A stretch of 63,816 nucleotides of DNA from positions 1 through 63,816 of the forward strand of contig NZ_JNYD01000032.1 of NCBI RefSeq assembly GCF_000717175.1, written 5' to 3'. The notes below the pieces were generated by a model. The model had not been told where the DNA came from. It did no database searches and saw nothing but the letters and a program-made list of their open reading frames with translations. The translations under genes were made by a program, and so were the position numbers. Within the stretch, counting starts at the first letter, position 1. Every line of letters starts with the position of its first letter. Origin of the DNA: Pseudonocardia autotrophica. Lineage in GTDB: Bacteria > Actinomycetota > Actinomycetes > Mycobacteriales > Pseudonocardiaceae. This document shows positions 46,953 through 56,776 of this stretch, one piece after another.

Positions 46953-48071
46953 GTGCAGACCCGCGGAGCAGTGATTCGGCAGGCGCCGGGCAAGTACGAG
47001 GTCGTGGACCTCGAGGTCGACGACCCCCAGAACGGCGAGATCCAGGTACAGATGGTCGCGTCCGGCATGTGCCACTCCGACGACCACGTGGCCACCGGCG
47101 ACATCCCGGTCGGCGTGTACCCGTTCGCCGGCGGGCACGAGGGCGCCGGCATCGTGACCAAGGTCGGCCCGGGAACGCGGGGCTACAAGGAGGGCGACCA
47201 CGTCGTCTTCTCGTTCCTGCCCGGCTGCGGCCGCTGCCGCTGGTGCGCCACCGGCCAGCAGAACCTGTGCGACCTCGGCTCGACCCTGCTGCAGGGGTCG
47301 CGCTGGGACGACCCGGAGAGCTTCCGGCTCCACCTCGACAACGGCCAGCCGGTCGGCCAGATGTGCGGCATCTCGACCTTCTGCGAGACCACCACGGTCG
47401 CGATCGACTCGGCCGTCGTGGTGCCGGACGACATCCCGCTCGACAAGGCCTGCCTGGTCGGCTGCGGCGTCGGCACCGGATGGGGCTCGGCGGTGAACTC
47501 CGCGGAGGTCAAGCCCGGCGACACCGTGATCGTGATGGGCATCGGCGGCATCGGCATCAACGCCGTGCAGGGCGCCCGGCACGCCGGGGCGTCGAACATC
47601 ATCGCGGTGGACCCGGTGGCCTTCAAGCGCGAGAAGGCGCAGGAGCTGGGCGCCACGCACGCGGTCGACTCGATGGAGGAGGCCACCGAGCTCGCCAAGC
47701 AGTTCACCAACGGCCAGGGCGCCGACTCGGCGATCGTGACCGTGGGCGTGACCAAGCCCGAGCACGTCGGGCAGGCCTTCGCCGCGATCCGCAAGGCCGG
47801 CACGGCGGTCGTGACGGGCCTGGGCGACATCTCCGAGGTCGGCGTGCCGATCGCCATCTCCGAGCTGACCCTGTTCCAGAAGCGCCTGCAGGGCGCCCTG
47901 TTCGGTGCCTCGGCGCCGAGCTTCGGCATCCTGCGCCAGCTGGAGATGTACCAGCAGGGGCACCTCAAGCTCGACGAGCTGATCACCAAGACCTACTCGC
48001 TCGACGAGATCCAGCAGGGCTACCAGGACATGCACGACGGCAAGAACATCCGCGGCGTCATCGTCTACTAG
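46953..48071 (+). CDS. NDMA-dependent (mycothiol-type) zinc alcohol dehydrogenase
   Basis: A 372-residue zinc alcohol dehydrogenase. The catalytic zinc ligands are C40 and H62-E63. The structural zinc cysteines C92, C95, C98 and C106 lie in CGRCRWCATGQQNLC. The nucleotide site is GIGGIGI. The sequence fits the actinobacterial NDMA-dependent group, in which tightly bound NAD is recycled by a separate electron acceptor, and which often oxidise alcohols or mycothiol adducts. The GTG start is chosen because AGGAGG lies 8 nt upstream, whereas the ATG-like start at 46923 has no such site. Confidence 0.9.
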   Translation: MQTRGAVIRQAPGKYEVVDLEVDDPQNGEIQVQMVASGMCHSDDHVATGDIPVGVYPFAGGHEGAGIVTKVGPGTRGYKEGDHVVFSFLPGCGRCRWCATGQQNLCDLGSTLLQGSRWDDPESFRLHLDNGQPVGQMCGISTFCETTTVAIDSAVVVPDDIPLDKACLVGCGVGTGWGSAVNSAEVKPGDTVIVMGIGGIGINAVQGARHAGASNIIAVDPVAFKREKAQELGATHAVDSMEEATELAKQFTNGQGADSAIVTVGVTKPEHVGQAFAAIRKAGTAVVTGLGDISEVGVPIAISELTLFQKRLQGALFGASAPSFGILRQLEMYQQGHLKLDELITKTYSLDEIQQGYQDMHDGKNIRGVIVY

Positions 48072-48077
48072 GACGAC

Positions 48078-49004
48078 CTAGCCGCTGCGGGCCTCCAGCC
48101 GTTCCCGCACCTCCCCGGGCAGCAGCTCGCGCAGCTGCTCGGGGAGGAGGGGGAGGTCCAGCAGGCTCAGCTTGACCCGGCTCCGCTGGGCGTGGACGTC
48201 CGGATCCAGCCGGACGACCCGCCCGGCCGCGGCCTGCACGGCGATCTCCACCCGGTCCCCGGGCCCGACCTCGCCGTGCCCGATCCCGTCGGCCTCCAGG
48301 GCGAGCGCCCCGCACCGCGGGTTGAGCTCCAGTTGCAGGGTGTCCGCCTCGGACAGCACCAGCGGCCGGGAGATCCCCGACATCGGCGCCGAGGGCGTGA
48401 CCACGATCCCGCCCACCGACGGCGACACCAGCGGCCCGCCGGCCGCGTAGCTGTACGCCGAGGAGCCGGCCGCCGTGGCGACGACCAGCGCGTCGCACCG
48501 GTAGTAGCCGTACCGCAGGCCGCTCACGGCGAGCGTGGCGTCGACCGTGCCGCGCCCGGGGTGCCGGGCGAGGGCCAGGTCGTTGAACGCGACCGCCCGC
48601 CGCTCGCCCGCGGTGATCCGCAGGGCGCTGTGCGGCTCCTCCACGAAGTCCCCGTCGAGCAGCCGGGCCAGCGCGGAGTCGAGCTCCGAGGGGTGCACCT
48701 CGACGAGGAAGCCCAGGTTGCCGAGGTGCACGCCGAGCACCGGGACCGGCTTGTCGGCCACCAGGCGCAGGGCGCCGAGCATGGTGCCGTCGCCGCCGAG
48801 GCTCACCACGCCGTCGGCCTCCGCGGCCAGCTCGTCCGAGCCGACCGGGACCGCGCCGGGGACCCGGCCCGCGTCGAGGGCGCGGACCAGCACCTCGACG
48901 CCCTGGGCGTTCGCCAGCCCGACGACGCGTTCGGCGACCTCCGTGACGTCGTTGCGCGGGTGCAGGACCAGGGCCACGCGGGCCACGCGGGGGGAGCCGT
49001 CCAC
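48078..49004 (-). CDS. NAD kinase-like protein with altered motifs
   Basis: A 308-residue ATP-NAD kinase fold protein. GGDGT at residues 70-74 carries the catalytic Asp72. The motifs that follow differ from typical kinases: the NE motif reads FNDLALAR, GSTAY reads GSSAYSYAAGGP, and the segment normally containing a conserved His before RP reads TPSAPMSGISRPLV. It may be a second, divergent NAD kinase. It is convergent with the dehydrogenase gene, 6 bp apart, and divergent from the dipeptidase gene. Confidence 0.82.
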   Translation of the reverse strand: MDGSPRVARVALVLHPRNDVTEVAERVVGLANAQGVEVLVRALDAGRVPGAVPVGSDELAAEADGVVSLGGDGTMLGALRLVADKPVPVLGVHLGNLGFLVEVHPSELDSALARLLDGDFVEEPHSALRITAGERRAVAFNDLALARHPGRGTVDATLAVSGLRYGYYRCDALVVATAAGSSAYSYAAGGPLVSPSVGGIVVTPSAPMSGISRPLVLSEADTLQLELNPRCGALALEADGIGHGEVGPGDRVEIAVQAAAGRVVRLDPDVHAQRSRVKLSLLDLPLLPEQLRELLPGEVRERLEARSG

Positions 49005-49051
49005 GCGGCCCAGTCTGCCGGTCCGCGATCACCGGTGCACACTGCTCGGCT

Positions 49052-50152
49052 GTGCACGCCACCGACCTGCTCTCCGGTACCCCGCTGATCGACGGCCACA
49101 ACGACCTGCCCTGGGCGCTGCGCACGCTCGGCGAGCCGGAGCCCGACCTGGCCCGGGGCGAGCCGCGGCTGCACACCGACCTGCCGCGGCTGCGCGCCGG
49201 GAAGGTGGGCGGGCAGTTCTGGTCGGTCTACGTGCCCTGCTCGTACACCGGCGACGCCGCCGTCCGGGCCGTCGTCGAGCAGGTCGAGCGGGTGCACCGG
49301 CTCGCCGACACCTACCCGGCCGACCTGCGTGTGGTCACGACGGCCGACGAGGTGGAGGCGGCCTTCGCCGATGGCTGGATCGCCTCGCTGCTCGGCGCCG
49401 AGGGCGGGCACAGCATCGGCGGGTCGCTGCAGGTCCTCCGGGCGTTGCGCCGCTCGGGGGTCCGCTACCTGACCCTGACGCACAACCTGAACACCGAGTG
49501 GGCGGACTCCGCGACGGACGAGCCGGTGCACGGCGGGCTGTCGGAGTTCGGCCGCACCGTCGTCGGCGAGATGAACCGGATCGGCATGATCGTGGACCTC
49601 TCGCACGTCGCCGCCACGACCATGCGCGTGGCCCTCGCCACCACCACGGCGCCCGTGCTGTTCACGCACTCGTCGGCCCGCGCGGTCACCGACCACCCCC
49701 GCAACGTGCCCGACGGCGTCCTGGAGTCGTTGCGGGACAACGGCGGCGTCTGCATGGTGACCTTCGTCCCGCGGTTCGTCTCGCGGGCGGTCGCGGACTG
49801 GGACGCCCGGCTGGCCGATGCGATGGCCGCGGCCGGGCGGGACCACCGCGACCTGCGGGCGCGGGAGGCCTTCGCCGCGGCCTGGGACGGCCCGCCGCCG
49901 CCCGGGGCCACGCTCGACGACGTCGTGGCCCACCTCGAGCACGTGCGCGAGGTCGCCGGGATCGACCACATCGGGATCGGCGGCGACTACGACGGTGTCG
50001 CCGAGCTGCCCGCCGGGCTGGAGGACGTGAGCGCCTACCCGCGGCTGTTCGACGCCCTGCTCGCCCGCGGCTGGAGCGCCGCGGACTGCGGGAAGCTGGC
50101 CGGCCGCAACGCCCTCCGCGTCCTGCGCGCCGTCGACGAGGTCGCTGAGTGA
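49052..50152 (+). CDS. Membrane dipeptidase-type peptidase (M19)
   Basis: A 366-residue zinc dipeptidase of the renal dipeptidase family. Metal ligands are visible in DGHNDLPW (H16, D18), LLGAEGGHSI, DLSHV, FTHSSARAV and GIGGDYDGV. The family hydrolyses L-D or D-D dipeptides, some beta-lactams and cyclic imides. There is no signal peptide, so it is cytoplasmic. The GTG start has a CACACT hexamer 8 nt upstream, consistent with a leaderless transcript. Confidence 0.9.
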   Translation: MHATDLLSGTPLIDGHNDLPWALRTLGEPEPDLARGEPRLHTDLPRLRAGKVGGQFWSVYVPCSYTGDAAVRAVVEQVERVHRLADTYPADLRVVTTADEVEAAFADGWIASLLGAEGGHSIGGSLQVLRALRRSGVRYLTLTHNLNTEWADSATDEPVHGGLSEFGRTVVGEMNRIGMIVDLSHVAATTMRVALATTTAPVLFTHSSARAVTDHPRNVPDGVLESLRDNGGVCMVTFVPRFVSRAVADWDARLADAMAAAGRDHRDLRAREAFAAAWDGPPPPGATLDDVVAHLEHVREVAGIDHIGIGGDYDGVAELPAGLEDVSAYPRLFDALLARGWSAADCGKLAGRNALRVLRAVDEVAE

Positions 50153-50644
50153 TCACCCCCGCAGCGCGGGGCGGAGGTCCTCGGGCGTGACGTCGTCCGT
50201 GCTGCCCGCCCGCTCGATCCGCGCGGCGAGGGCGAAGCCGTGGTCCTGCAGGCCGCGCAGGTCGAGGCCCGCGGGCGGGTCGCCGACCCAGCGGGCGATC
50301 CCGTCCGACGCCCGCTCGAGCAGCGAGACGGCCCCGCGCGCGTTGCCGCGCTGGGCGTGCGTGAGCCCGGCGCCGTACTGGGCGAGCGCCCGCCACAGGT
50401 CGCGGGTCTCGGGCCCGGACGACTTCCACGCCGCCTCCAGGACCTCGTGCGCCTGGAAGGGCAGCCCCTCGTCGAGCAGCCGCTGGGCCTCGGTGACGGT
50501 CTCCTCGGGGGTCAGGTCGAGATCGTCGGGAATCTGCGGGACGCCCGGGGTGCCGTAGGGGAGGGGCCGCCCGGCCGCGTCCCGGGGGCGCGCGTTGCGG
50601 GCGCGGCCCGCCTCGTCTCGATCACGGACCCGTCGGACGCTCAC
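50153..50644 (-). CDS. DUF309 protein
   Basis: A 163-residue helical protein of the DUF309 family. The hallmark is LLDEGLPFQAHEVLEAAWKSS, with the conserved HEVLE, followed by WRALAQYGAGLTHAQRGNARGA (both in segments). Function unknown. A GTG at 50644 is preferred; an ORF start at 50662 adds six residues. The gene converges on the dipeptidase gene with no gap. The N-terminus is unusually Arg-rich. Confidence 0.85.
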   Translation of the reverse strand: MSVRRVRDRDEAGRARNARPRDAAGRPLPYGTPGVPQIPDDLDLTPEETVTEAQRLLDEGLPFQAHEVLEAAWKSSGPETRDLWRALAQYGAGLTHAQRGNARGAVSLLERASDGIARWVGDPPAGLDLRGLQDHGFALAARIERAGSTDDVTPEDLRPALRG

Positions 50645-50704
50645 GTGTCGGAACCCTGCCACACCGGCCGCCCGCCCTCACGTCCCGGCGCTCAGTCTCG
50701 GTGT

Positions 50705-51607
50705 TCACGTCTCGAGGGGGCGCAGCTCCTGGTCGAACGCGTCGAGGAAGCCCTGCCACGAGGCGACCGGCGTGGCCGGACGCACCACGAACTTGGTCAG
50801 CCCGGCGTCGACGTACTCGCGGATCCGGTCGCGCGCCTCGGCCCAGCCGTGCGCCACGATCTTCTGCGGGTCCACGTCCGGCCGCCGGTCCAGCGACGCC
50901 GCGACGGCCGCCTCGACCTGCGCGGCGGTCGCCTCGGGCGGGACCACGGCAAGGTTGGTCCCGTAGTGGTCCTCCTCGATCTCCCGGCCCGCGGCCGCGG
51001 CGGCGCGCTCGATCGTCTCCCGGCACTCGGCGGCCTCGGCGGGGGTGACGAAGCTCCCCAACCAGCCGTCGGCGAGCCGGCCGATCCGCTCGAGGCCGAC
51101 GGGGGCGCGCCCGCCGAGCCAGAGGTCGAGGCGGCCGGGCGGGCGGGGACCGATCGTCGCGTCGTCCAGGTCGAAGAACTCGCCGTGGTGCGTGACGCGC
51201 TCCTCGGCCAGCAGCCGCCGGACCACGACGAGCGCCTCCTCGAACACCGCGGCGCGCTTCCCGTCGGGCACGGGGTAGAGCTGGCGCTCCCGGGCCCGGG
51301 CGGGGCGCACGCCGAAGGCGGGCAGGATCCGCTTGGGCGCCAACGCCGCCAGGGACGCGAGCTGCGCCGCGACGAGCGCGGGGTTGCGGCCGGGCAGCAC
51401 CAGCACGCCGGTGCCGACCTTGAGCGAGCGCGTGCGGCCGACCGCGAACGCCATGCCCGTCAGCGCGTCGACGGAGTCGGTGCCGACCAGGTCGGGCAGC
51501 CAGAGGGAGTCGATCCCGCGGGCCTCCATCTCGTCGACCAGCTCCGCGAAGCCGCCGTCCCCGGTCGCCGGCGTGGGCAGCGACCCGATCCCGATCCTGA
51601 CCTTCAC
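50705..51607 (-). CDS. LLM-class F420-dependent oxidoreductase
   Basis: A 300-residue luciferase-like enzyme with RIGIGSLPTPATGDGGFAEL at the start, SLKVGTGVLVLPGRNPALVA, KRILPAFGVRPA and LWLGGRAPVGLERIGRLADGW (in segments). It is a TIM barrel using F420 or FMN for hydride transfer. It is a different subgroup from the enzyme at 36452. GTG start. Role unknown. It lies between DUF309 and tatA on the same strand. Confidence 0.85.
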   Translation of the reverse strand: MKVRIGIGSLPTPATGDGGFAELVDEMEARGIDSLWLPDLVGTDSVDALTGMAFAVGRTRSLKVGTGVLVLPGRNPALVAAQLASLAALAPKRILPAFGVRPARARERQLYPVPDGKRAAVFEEALVVVRRLLAEERVTHHGEFFDLDDATIGPRPPGRLDLWLGGRAPVGLERIGRLADGWLGSFVTPAEAAECRETIERAAAAAGREIEEDHYGTNLAVVPPEATAAQVEAAVAASLDRRPDVDPQKIVAHGWAEARDRIREYVDAGLTKFVVRPATPVASWQGFLDAFDQELRPLET

Positions 51608-51665
51608 CCGGACGACGCTAGGTCGCGCCCGGAGCGGTGTCGACCGACCGTTGGGCGGGGTCTTC

Positions 51666-51932
51666 TCACGTCACGGTCGGGCGCGTCGCCTCCGGGGCGG
51701 GGGCGGACTCCGGTCCCGCCGCCGTCGCCGCGGGCGATGCGGGGGCCGGCGGCTCCGCAGGTGTGGTCGGTTCGGCGGGGGCGGGCGCGGTGTCCTCCGC
51801 CCGCAGCTCGGCCTTGAGGATGCGGGCGGACCGGCCGAGTCCGCGGGCCGCCTCGGGCAGCTTGCGGGCCCCGAACAGCAGCACGAACACCCCGATGACG
51901 ACCAGCCAGTGCCAGACGCTCAGCTCACCCAT
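51666..51932 (-). CDS. tatA: Twin-arginine translocase subunit TatA
   Basis: An 88-residue TatA/E protein. A short N-terminus and transmembrane helix ([20 protein letters not shown], residues 7-26) lead to the [19 protein letters not shown] amphipathic helix. A long Pro/Ala/Thr-rich tail follows. TatA forms the protein-conducting pore for folded twin-arginine substrates. No tatC is nearby. The ATG is preceded by GGAGGGACG. Confidence 0.9.
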   Translation of the reverse strand: MGELSVWHWLVVIGVFVLLFGARKLPEAARGLGRSARILKAELRAEDTAPAPAEPTTPAEPPAPASPAATAAGPESAPAPEATRPTVT

Positions 51933-52001
51933 CGTCGTCCCTCCGCCTCGCGCGACCCGCCCAGTGTGCGCCTCCGCGGAATCGCACTCCAGAGCCGGGT
52001 G

Positions 52002-52032
52002 CGCAATTCCTCCGGCGTCCGCGGGAATTGCG
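52002..52032. promoter_or_regulatory. AT-rich inverted repeat between tatA and the PBP gene
   Basis: CGCAATTCC (52002-52010) and GGAATTGCG (52024-52032) are perfect 9-bp arms with a 13-bp spacer. ACGAATTGCC follows directly, and GATGATCGT occurs twice (about 52045 and 52071). The sequence is notably AT-richer than the surroundings and lies in a divergent promoter region. Confidence 0.45.
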
Positions 52033-52124
52033 TACGAATTGCCGATGATCGTCCGGAAGGGGCGTTTCGGGATGATCGTGGGCTCACCGGCGGTTGACGG
52101 TCCCTGCTGGTAGACAGTGCACCC

Positions 52125-54368
52125 GTGGGTCTCGCGTGGGGTGTGCGGCGGCTGGCGGTGCTGGTCGTCGTGGCCGGTGTCCTGGTCGCCGGAATGCTGT
52201 TCCCGGTCGCCGGCGGAATCGGGCTCCTGGCGGGCGCGGTGAGCGATTCCGCGGTGGGCACGAACGCGGATCTGGAGGCGGGCGTGCTGCCCGCGGTGAC
52301 CACGATCGAGGACGCCACGGGCCGGACCGTCGCCTCGCTCTACGACCAGTACCGCGTCCCGGTCGAGAGCGACCGGATCTCGCAGGCGATGAAGGCGTCG
52401 ATCGTCGCGATCGAGGACCGCCGCTTCTACGAGCACGGCGGGTTCGACCCGATCGGCGCCGCCCGCGCGCTCGTCAACAACTCGAACGGCGGAGCCACGC
52501 AGGGCGCGTCGACGCTCACCGAGCAGTACGTGAAGAACTACGACCTCTACGTCGCCGCGCGGACGGACGCCGAGCGGCAGGCCGCGGTCGCGCCCAGCTA
52601 CGCGCGCAAGCTCAAGGAGGCCGAGCTGGCGGTCAGCCTCGACCACGAGCTGTCGAAGGACGAGATCCTCACCCGCTACCTCAACCTCGTGTACTTCGGG
52701 CACGGCGCCTACGGGGTGCAGGCCGCGGCGCAGGCGTACTTCGGGGTCGACGCCGCCGCACTGACCGTCCCGCAGGCCGCGCTGCTGGCCGGAATGGTGC
52801 AGAGCCCGGCCGAGTACGACCCCGTCACGCACCCCGACGGCGCCACCGGCCGGCGCAACGTCGTGATCGAGGCGCTGCGCCAGCAGGGGTCGATCAGCCA
52901 GGAGCAGGCGTCGGAGGCGGCGACCGCGCCGCTCGGCGTGGTGCCGGACCCGACGATCCCGGCCGAGGGCTGCATCGGCGCGGGCGACGCCGGCTACTTC
53001 TGCGACTACGTGCTCGCCTACCTCGAGCAGTCCGGCTTCCCCACGGACGCCCTGTCGGGCGGCGGGTACACCATCCGGACCAGCCTGGATCCCGACGCGC
53101 TGGCCAAGACCAAGGCGGCGGTCGACGGGCAGGTGCCGCCGACCCAGCCGCACGTCGCCGACGTCATGGCCGTGGTCCGCCCCGGCACGGACGCGCACCA
53201 GGTCGTCGCGATGGCGGCCAACCGCACCTTCGGCAACAAGCAGGGCGAGTCGAGCTACGGCCTGCCCTACGAGCCCGAGAACATGGGCGCCGGCTCGGTC
53301 TACAAGATCTTCACGGCGGCCGCGGCGATGGAGCAGCACCTGATCGGCATCGACACCGTGATCCCGGTGCCACCCAGCGGGTACACCTCGCCGATCTACA
53401 GGAACGGGGCCGGGCGCCCGATCCCGGTGGGCAACGCCGGCAACTACCGCACGGCGCTGACCCTGCAGGACGCGCTCGCCGAGTCGCCCAACACGGCGTT
53501 CGTGAAGCTGGAGGAGAGCACCGGGGTCCCGCCGGTGGTGGACATGGCGGTCCGGTTGGGGCTCACGTCGCTGGCCGAGACGCCGTACAGCGGGAAGCCG
53601 GGGACGGCCTCGATCGCGGACGTCATGAAGCAGCAGAACCAGGCGTCGTTCACCCTGGGCGTCACGCCGACCAGCGCGCTGGAGCTGGCGAACGTGCAGG
53701 CCACGCTGGCCAGCCACGGCACCTGGTGCCCGCCCTCGCCGCTGCAGTCGATCACGGACCGCGCCGGTGCGTCGGTCTCGGTCACGCAGGCGGCCTGCCG
53801 CCAGGCGCTCGACCCGGCCATCGCCGACACCCTCATGACGGGCCTGTCGAAGGACGACGCCGCGGGCGGCACCTCCGCGGCCGCCGCCGGGCAGATGGGG
53901 TGGAACCGGCCCATCGCGGCGAAGACCGGGACCACGCAGGAGTACAAGTCGGCGGCGTTCGTGGGCGCGACGCCGCAGCTCGCCGGCGCGGCGATCGTGT
54001 TCGACGACTCCAACTCGCCCAGGCCGATCTGCGACGGCAGCCCGCCCCGCACCTGCTCGGGCGGCAACATCTACGGCGGCAAGGCCCCCGCGCGCACCTT
54101 CTACCGCGCCTTCGGCGACATCCTCGCCGGCCAGCCGGTGGCCCCGCTCCCGCCCACCGACCCCCGCTACCTCACCGGCACCATCCCGTCCGTCCAGGTC
54201 GTCGCTCCGCCCGCCCCGGAACAGGGCCAGGGCGAGACCGCCCCCACCGACCGCCCCACCGACAACGGCAGCCGCGGCGGCGACAACGGCGGGAACAGAG
54301 GAGGCGACAACGGCGACAACGGCGGCGACAACGGGGGCGGAGGGAACGGCGGCGACAACGGCGACTGA
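52125..54368 (+). CDS. Class A penicillin-binding protein
   Basis: A 747-residue bifunctional peptidoglycan synthase. One transmembrane helix (10-37) is followed by a GT51 glycosyltransferase domain with [12 protein letters not shown] (catalytic E97) and [13 protein letters not shown]. The transpeptidase domain has S391-V-Y-K394, S454-P-N and K600-T-G. The last roughly 60 residues are Pro-rich and then a run of GGDNG repeats, probably a flexible cell-wall-spanning tail. GTG start. A hairpin terminator overlaps the stop. Confidence 0.94.
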   Translation: MGLAWGVRRLAVLVVVAGVLVAGMLFPVAGGIGLLAGAVSDSAVGTNADLEAGVLPAVTTIEDATGRTVASLYDQYRVPVESDRISQAMKASIVAIEDRRFYEHGGFDPIGAARALVNNSNGGATQGASTLTEQYVKNYDLYVAARTDAERQAAVAPSYARKLKEAELAVSLDHELSKDEILTRYLNLVYFGHGAYGVQAAAQAYFGVDAAALTVPQAALLAGMVQSPAEYDPVTHPDGATGRRNVVIEALRQQGSISQEQASEAATAPLGVVPDPTIPAEGCIGAGDAGYFCDYVLAYLEQSGFPTDALSGGGYTIRTSLDPDALAKTKAAVDGQVPPTQPHVADVMAVVRPGTDAHQVVAMAANRTFGNKQGESSYGLPYEPENMGAGSVYKIFTAAAAMEQHLIGIDTVIPVPPSGYTSPIYRNGAGRPIPVGNAGNYRTALTLQDALAESPNTAFVKLEESTGVPPVVDMAVRLGLTSLAETPYSGKPGTASIADVMKQQNQASFTLGVTPTSALELANVQATLASHGTWCPPSPLQSITDRAGASVSVTQAACRQALDPAIADTLMTGLSKDDAAGGTSAAAAGQMGWNRPIAAKTGTTQEYKSAAFVGATPQLAGAAIVFDDSNSPRPICDGSPPRTCSGGNIYGGKAPARTFYRAFGDILAGQPVAPLPPTDPRYLTGTIPSVQVVAPPAPEQGQGETAPTDRPTDNGSRGGDNGGNRGGDNGDNGGDNGGGGNGGDNGD

Positions 54369-54404
54369 CCGCGAGTCGCGCCTGCCGACTCGCGGGGTGG
54401 TCAG
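54365..54404. terminator. Bidirectional terminator between PBP and CGS-like genes
   Basis: An 8-bp stem GCGAGTCG/CGACTCGC (54371-54393) sits inside outer arms CTGACC/GGTCAG. It overlaps both stop codons. Confidence 0.7.
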
Positions 54405-55594
54405 CGGGGGCCGAGGGTCTCGGTCAGCGCCCGGTCGAGGTCGGCCACCAGGTCCCGCGGGTCCTCGAGACCGACCGAGAAGCGCAGGTGGCCCCAGCGC
54501 CGGAACTCCTCGGGGTAGGCACCGGCGCGCTCGTCGTCGCCCGAGACGTGCACGATCAGCGACTCGTCGTGGCCGAGGGACACCGCCGACGTGATCACCC
54601 GCAGGTTCGCGACGAACCGGTTCTGCGTGTCCGCGTCGCCGCGGACCGCGAAGGCGAGCATCCCGCCGAAGCCGGTCATGGTGCGGGCGGCGAGCGCGTG
54701 CTGCGGGTGGTCGGGCAGGCCGGGATAGGCGACATAGGCCACCCGCGGGTCCGCGTGCAGGAACTCCGCGACCGCCTGCGCGCTCTCGCAGTGCTGGCGC
54801 ATCCGCAACGGCAGGGTCACCGCCCCGCGCATGATCAGCCAGGCGTTGAACGGGCTGATGGCGCCGCCGACGTTGACCATCGCGTCGGCCCGGATCCGGT
54901 CGGTGAGCGCGCGGTCGCCGATGACCGCGCCGCCCATCGCGTCGCCGTGGCCGTTGAGGTACTTGGTCAGCGAGTGCACGACGAGATCGGCGCCGAGCGC
55001 CAGCGGACGCTGCAGGACCGGCGTGGCGAAGGTCGCGTCGACGCTGAGCAGGGCGCCCGCCTCGTGCGCGATCCGCGCGACGGCCTCGACGTCCGTGATC
55101 CGCGTCGTCGGATTGGCCGGGGTCTCGACGTGCACGAGCCGGGTCTCCGGGCGGATCGCGGCCTGCACGGCCTCCGGGTCCGAGGAGTCGACGAGCGTCG
55201 CGGTGATCCCGTACTTCTCCGGCAGCAGCTCGGTGAGCAGCCGGTACACGGCCACGTACGTGACGTCCGACGACACCACGTGGTCCCCGCTGCGCAGGAA
55301 CGTGAAGAACACCGCGTGCAGGGCCGCGACCCCGCTGGCCAGGGCGACGGCATCGACGTTCCCGCGCTCGCCCGCGGTCTCGAGCAGGGCCAGCTTCTCC
55401 TCGGGCCAGCCCTGGTTGGCCCCGCCGTTGCGGGTGTAGAGGGGCGTGCCGAAGTCCGACCAGCTCAGCGCGGAGGGGTCGTCCGGCAGCGCGTACGAGT
55501 TGGCCATGACGACCGGGCGGCGGATGGCGCCGGTGCCGGGGTCCACGTCGTTGCCCGCGTGGACGCTGAGGGTCTGCAGATGGGGCCGTTCCAC
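54401..55594 (-). CDS. Cystathionine gamma-synthase/lyase family PLP enzyme
   Basis: A 397-residue Cys/Met-metabolism PLP enzyme. The PLP lysine is K211 in [16 protein letters not shown]. Substrate and cofactor motifs are [23 protein letters not shown] and [14 protein letters not shown]. It could be a cystathionine gamma-synthase, gamma-lyase or methionine gamma-lyase; the sequence does not decide. The GTG at 55594 is chosen to place [12 protein letters not shown] near the N-terminus, as in relatives. The ORF is open further upstream, including a GTG at 55618. Confidence 0.88.
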   Translation of the reverse strand: MERPHLQTLSVHAGNDVDPGTGAIRRPVVMANSYALPDDPSALSWSDFGTPLYTRNGGANQGWPEEKLALLETAGERGNVDAVALASGVAALHAVFFTFLRSGDHVVSSDVTYVAVYRLLTELLPEKYGITATLVDSSDPEAVQAAIRPETRLVHVETPANPTTRITDVEAVARIAHEAGALLSVDATFATPVLQRPLALGADLVVHSLTKYLNGHGDAMGGAVIGDRALTDRIRADAMVNVGGAISPFNAWLIMRGAVTLPLRMRQHCESAQAVAEFLHADPRVAYVAYPGLPDHPQHALAARTMTGFGGMLAFAVRGDADTQNRFVANLRVITSAVSLGHDESLIVHVSGDDERAGAYPEEFRRWGHLRFSVGLEDPRDLVADLDRALTETLGPR

Positions 55595-55622
55595 GGCGGC
55601 ATTCTCGCCGCCGCGCACGCCG

Positions 55623-56225
55623 TTATCCGTTCGGGGACCAGCGCGGGTCGCGGCCGGCGTAGCCCAGCACCTGGTGGAAGACCGGGGCGCCCTCGCCGAC
55701 GGGCACGGCCGGGCCGAACAGGCCGTCGACCGCCTCGCCCTGGGCGAACGACGAGCAGAACTCCAGGCACGCGGCCGCGCTCGCGGCATCGACCGAGAAG
55801 CGCTGGCGCGTGGCGCGGGCCAGGTCCCAGCCGTGCACCACGATCTCGTTGAGCGCCACGACGCCGTGCACCTGCGCCGGCAGCACGACGCCGCCCGCCT
55901 CGGTCTCGCCCTCCCAGGCGGCGGGCTCACGCCAGGCGGTGACCAGCGCGGCCAGCCGGTCCGGCAGCTCGGTGCGCCAGTCGGGGTCGAGGTGTGCGGC
56001 CGACGGGACGGGCGGCCCACCGCCCGCAGGGGTCTTGTGCGCGGCGTCGGTGAAGGCGGTCGTGAGCCCCATGAGGTGGTCGAGCAGGGCGGCCACGGTG
56101 AAGTCCGGGCACGGCGTCGGGTCCGCGAGCTGCTCGGCGCGGATCGCCGGGAGCAGCGCGGCGAGCCGGCGGGCGGCGGGCTCCAGGTCGAGGGTCGGGA
56201 CGGTGCTGGCGGTGGCGGCGGTCAC
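55623..56225 (-). CDS. TIGR03086-like metal-binding (mycothiol/DinB-type) protein
   Basis: A 200-residue four-helix protein. CPDFTVAALLDHLMGL and VHGWDLARATRQ carry the histidines of the DinB/MDMPI metal site (His in LLDHL, His in VVHGW). Members are putative mycothiol-dependent enzymes. The GTG follows AGGAGGACCC, which fixes the start well within a longer ORF. It is 28 bp upstream of the CGS-like gene on the same strand. Substrate unknown. Confidence 0.83.
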   Translation of the reverse strand: MTAATASTVPTLDLEPAARRLAALLPAIRAEQLADPTPCPDFTVAALLDHLMGLTTAFTDAAHKTPAGGGPPVPSAAHLDPDWRTELPDRLAALVTAWREPAAWEGETEAGGVVLPAQVHGVVALNEIVVHGWDLARATRQRFSVDAASAAACLEFCSSFAQGEAVDGLFGPAVPVGEGAPVFHQVLGYAGRDPRWSPNG

Positions 56226-56379
56226 GGGTCCTCCTCGGTGGTCCGTCTGCTCGTACGACCGCGGCCGCTCCCGGAACTCATCGGCGACGTGGAGTTCGAC
56301 ACCCGGTAGAAGTTGTGGGCGTTCCATGGGGCACCATGGACGGTGAACCGTCGATCCGGACAAACCAGACTGGAGTGCG

Positions 56380-56721
56380 ATGAGCACGAGCACCGACACC
56401 GCCAACACGGGCACCGCCGTCACCGGTATCGGCCGGCTCTTCCGCGCGGTCGCCATCGCCGAGGCCTGCTCCTGGGTGGGCCTGCTGATCGGCATGTTCT
56501 TCAAGTACGTGGTCGTGCAGAACGAGATCGGCGTGCAGATCTTCGGTCCGATCCACGGTGCCCTGTTCGTGCTCTACGTGGTCGTGACGCTGCTCGCCGC
56601 GCGCCGCCTCCGCTGGAGCGCCGGTACCCTGGTCCTCGCCCTCATCTCCAGCATCCCGCCGCTCATGACGGTGTGGTTCGAGCGCCGCGCCGCCCGCGAG
56701 GGCAAGCTCCAGGCCTCCTGA
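56380..56721 (+). CDS. DUF3817 membrane protein
   Basis: A 113-residue protein with three transmembrane helices (about 27-43, 55-75, 82-98) and the conserved RAVAIAEACSWVGLL, IGVQIFGPIHGALF and a helical C-terminus. It is the DUF3817 family of small actinobacterial and firmicute membrane proteins, sometimes linked to transport. Function unknown. Divergent from the DinB-like gene; a perfect hairpin follows. Confidence 0.88.
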   Translation: MSTSTDTANTGTAVTGIGRLFRAVAIAEACSWVGLLIGMFFKYVVVQNEIGVQIFGPIHGALFVLYVVVTLLAARRLRWSAGTLVLALISSIPPLMTVWFERRAAREGKLQAS

Positions 56722-56727
56722 CCGTCC

Positions 56728-56769
56728 GATCGTGGTGCAGGAGCCGCTCCACAGCGGCTCCTGCACCAC
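56728..56769. repeat. Hairpin and left copy of the 23-bp repeat
   Basis: The perfect 17-bp stem begins GTGGTGCAGGAGCCGCT at 56732 and closes at 56769, with a CCAC loop. The first 23 bases (56728-56750) recur at 57721-57743 with one mismatch. The hairpin lies between convergent genes and probably terminates both. Confidence 0.85.
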
Positions 56770-56776
56770 AACTCGT

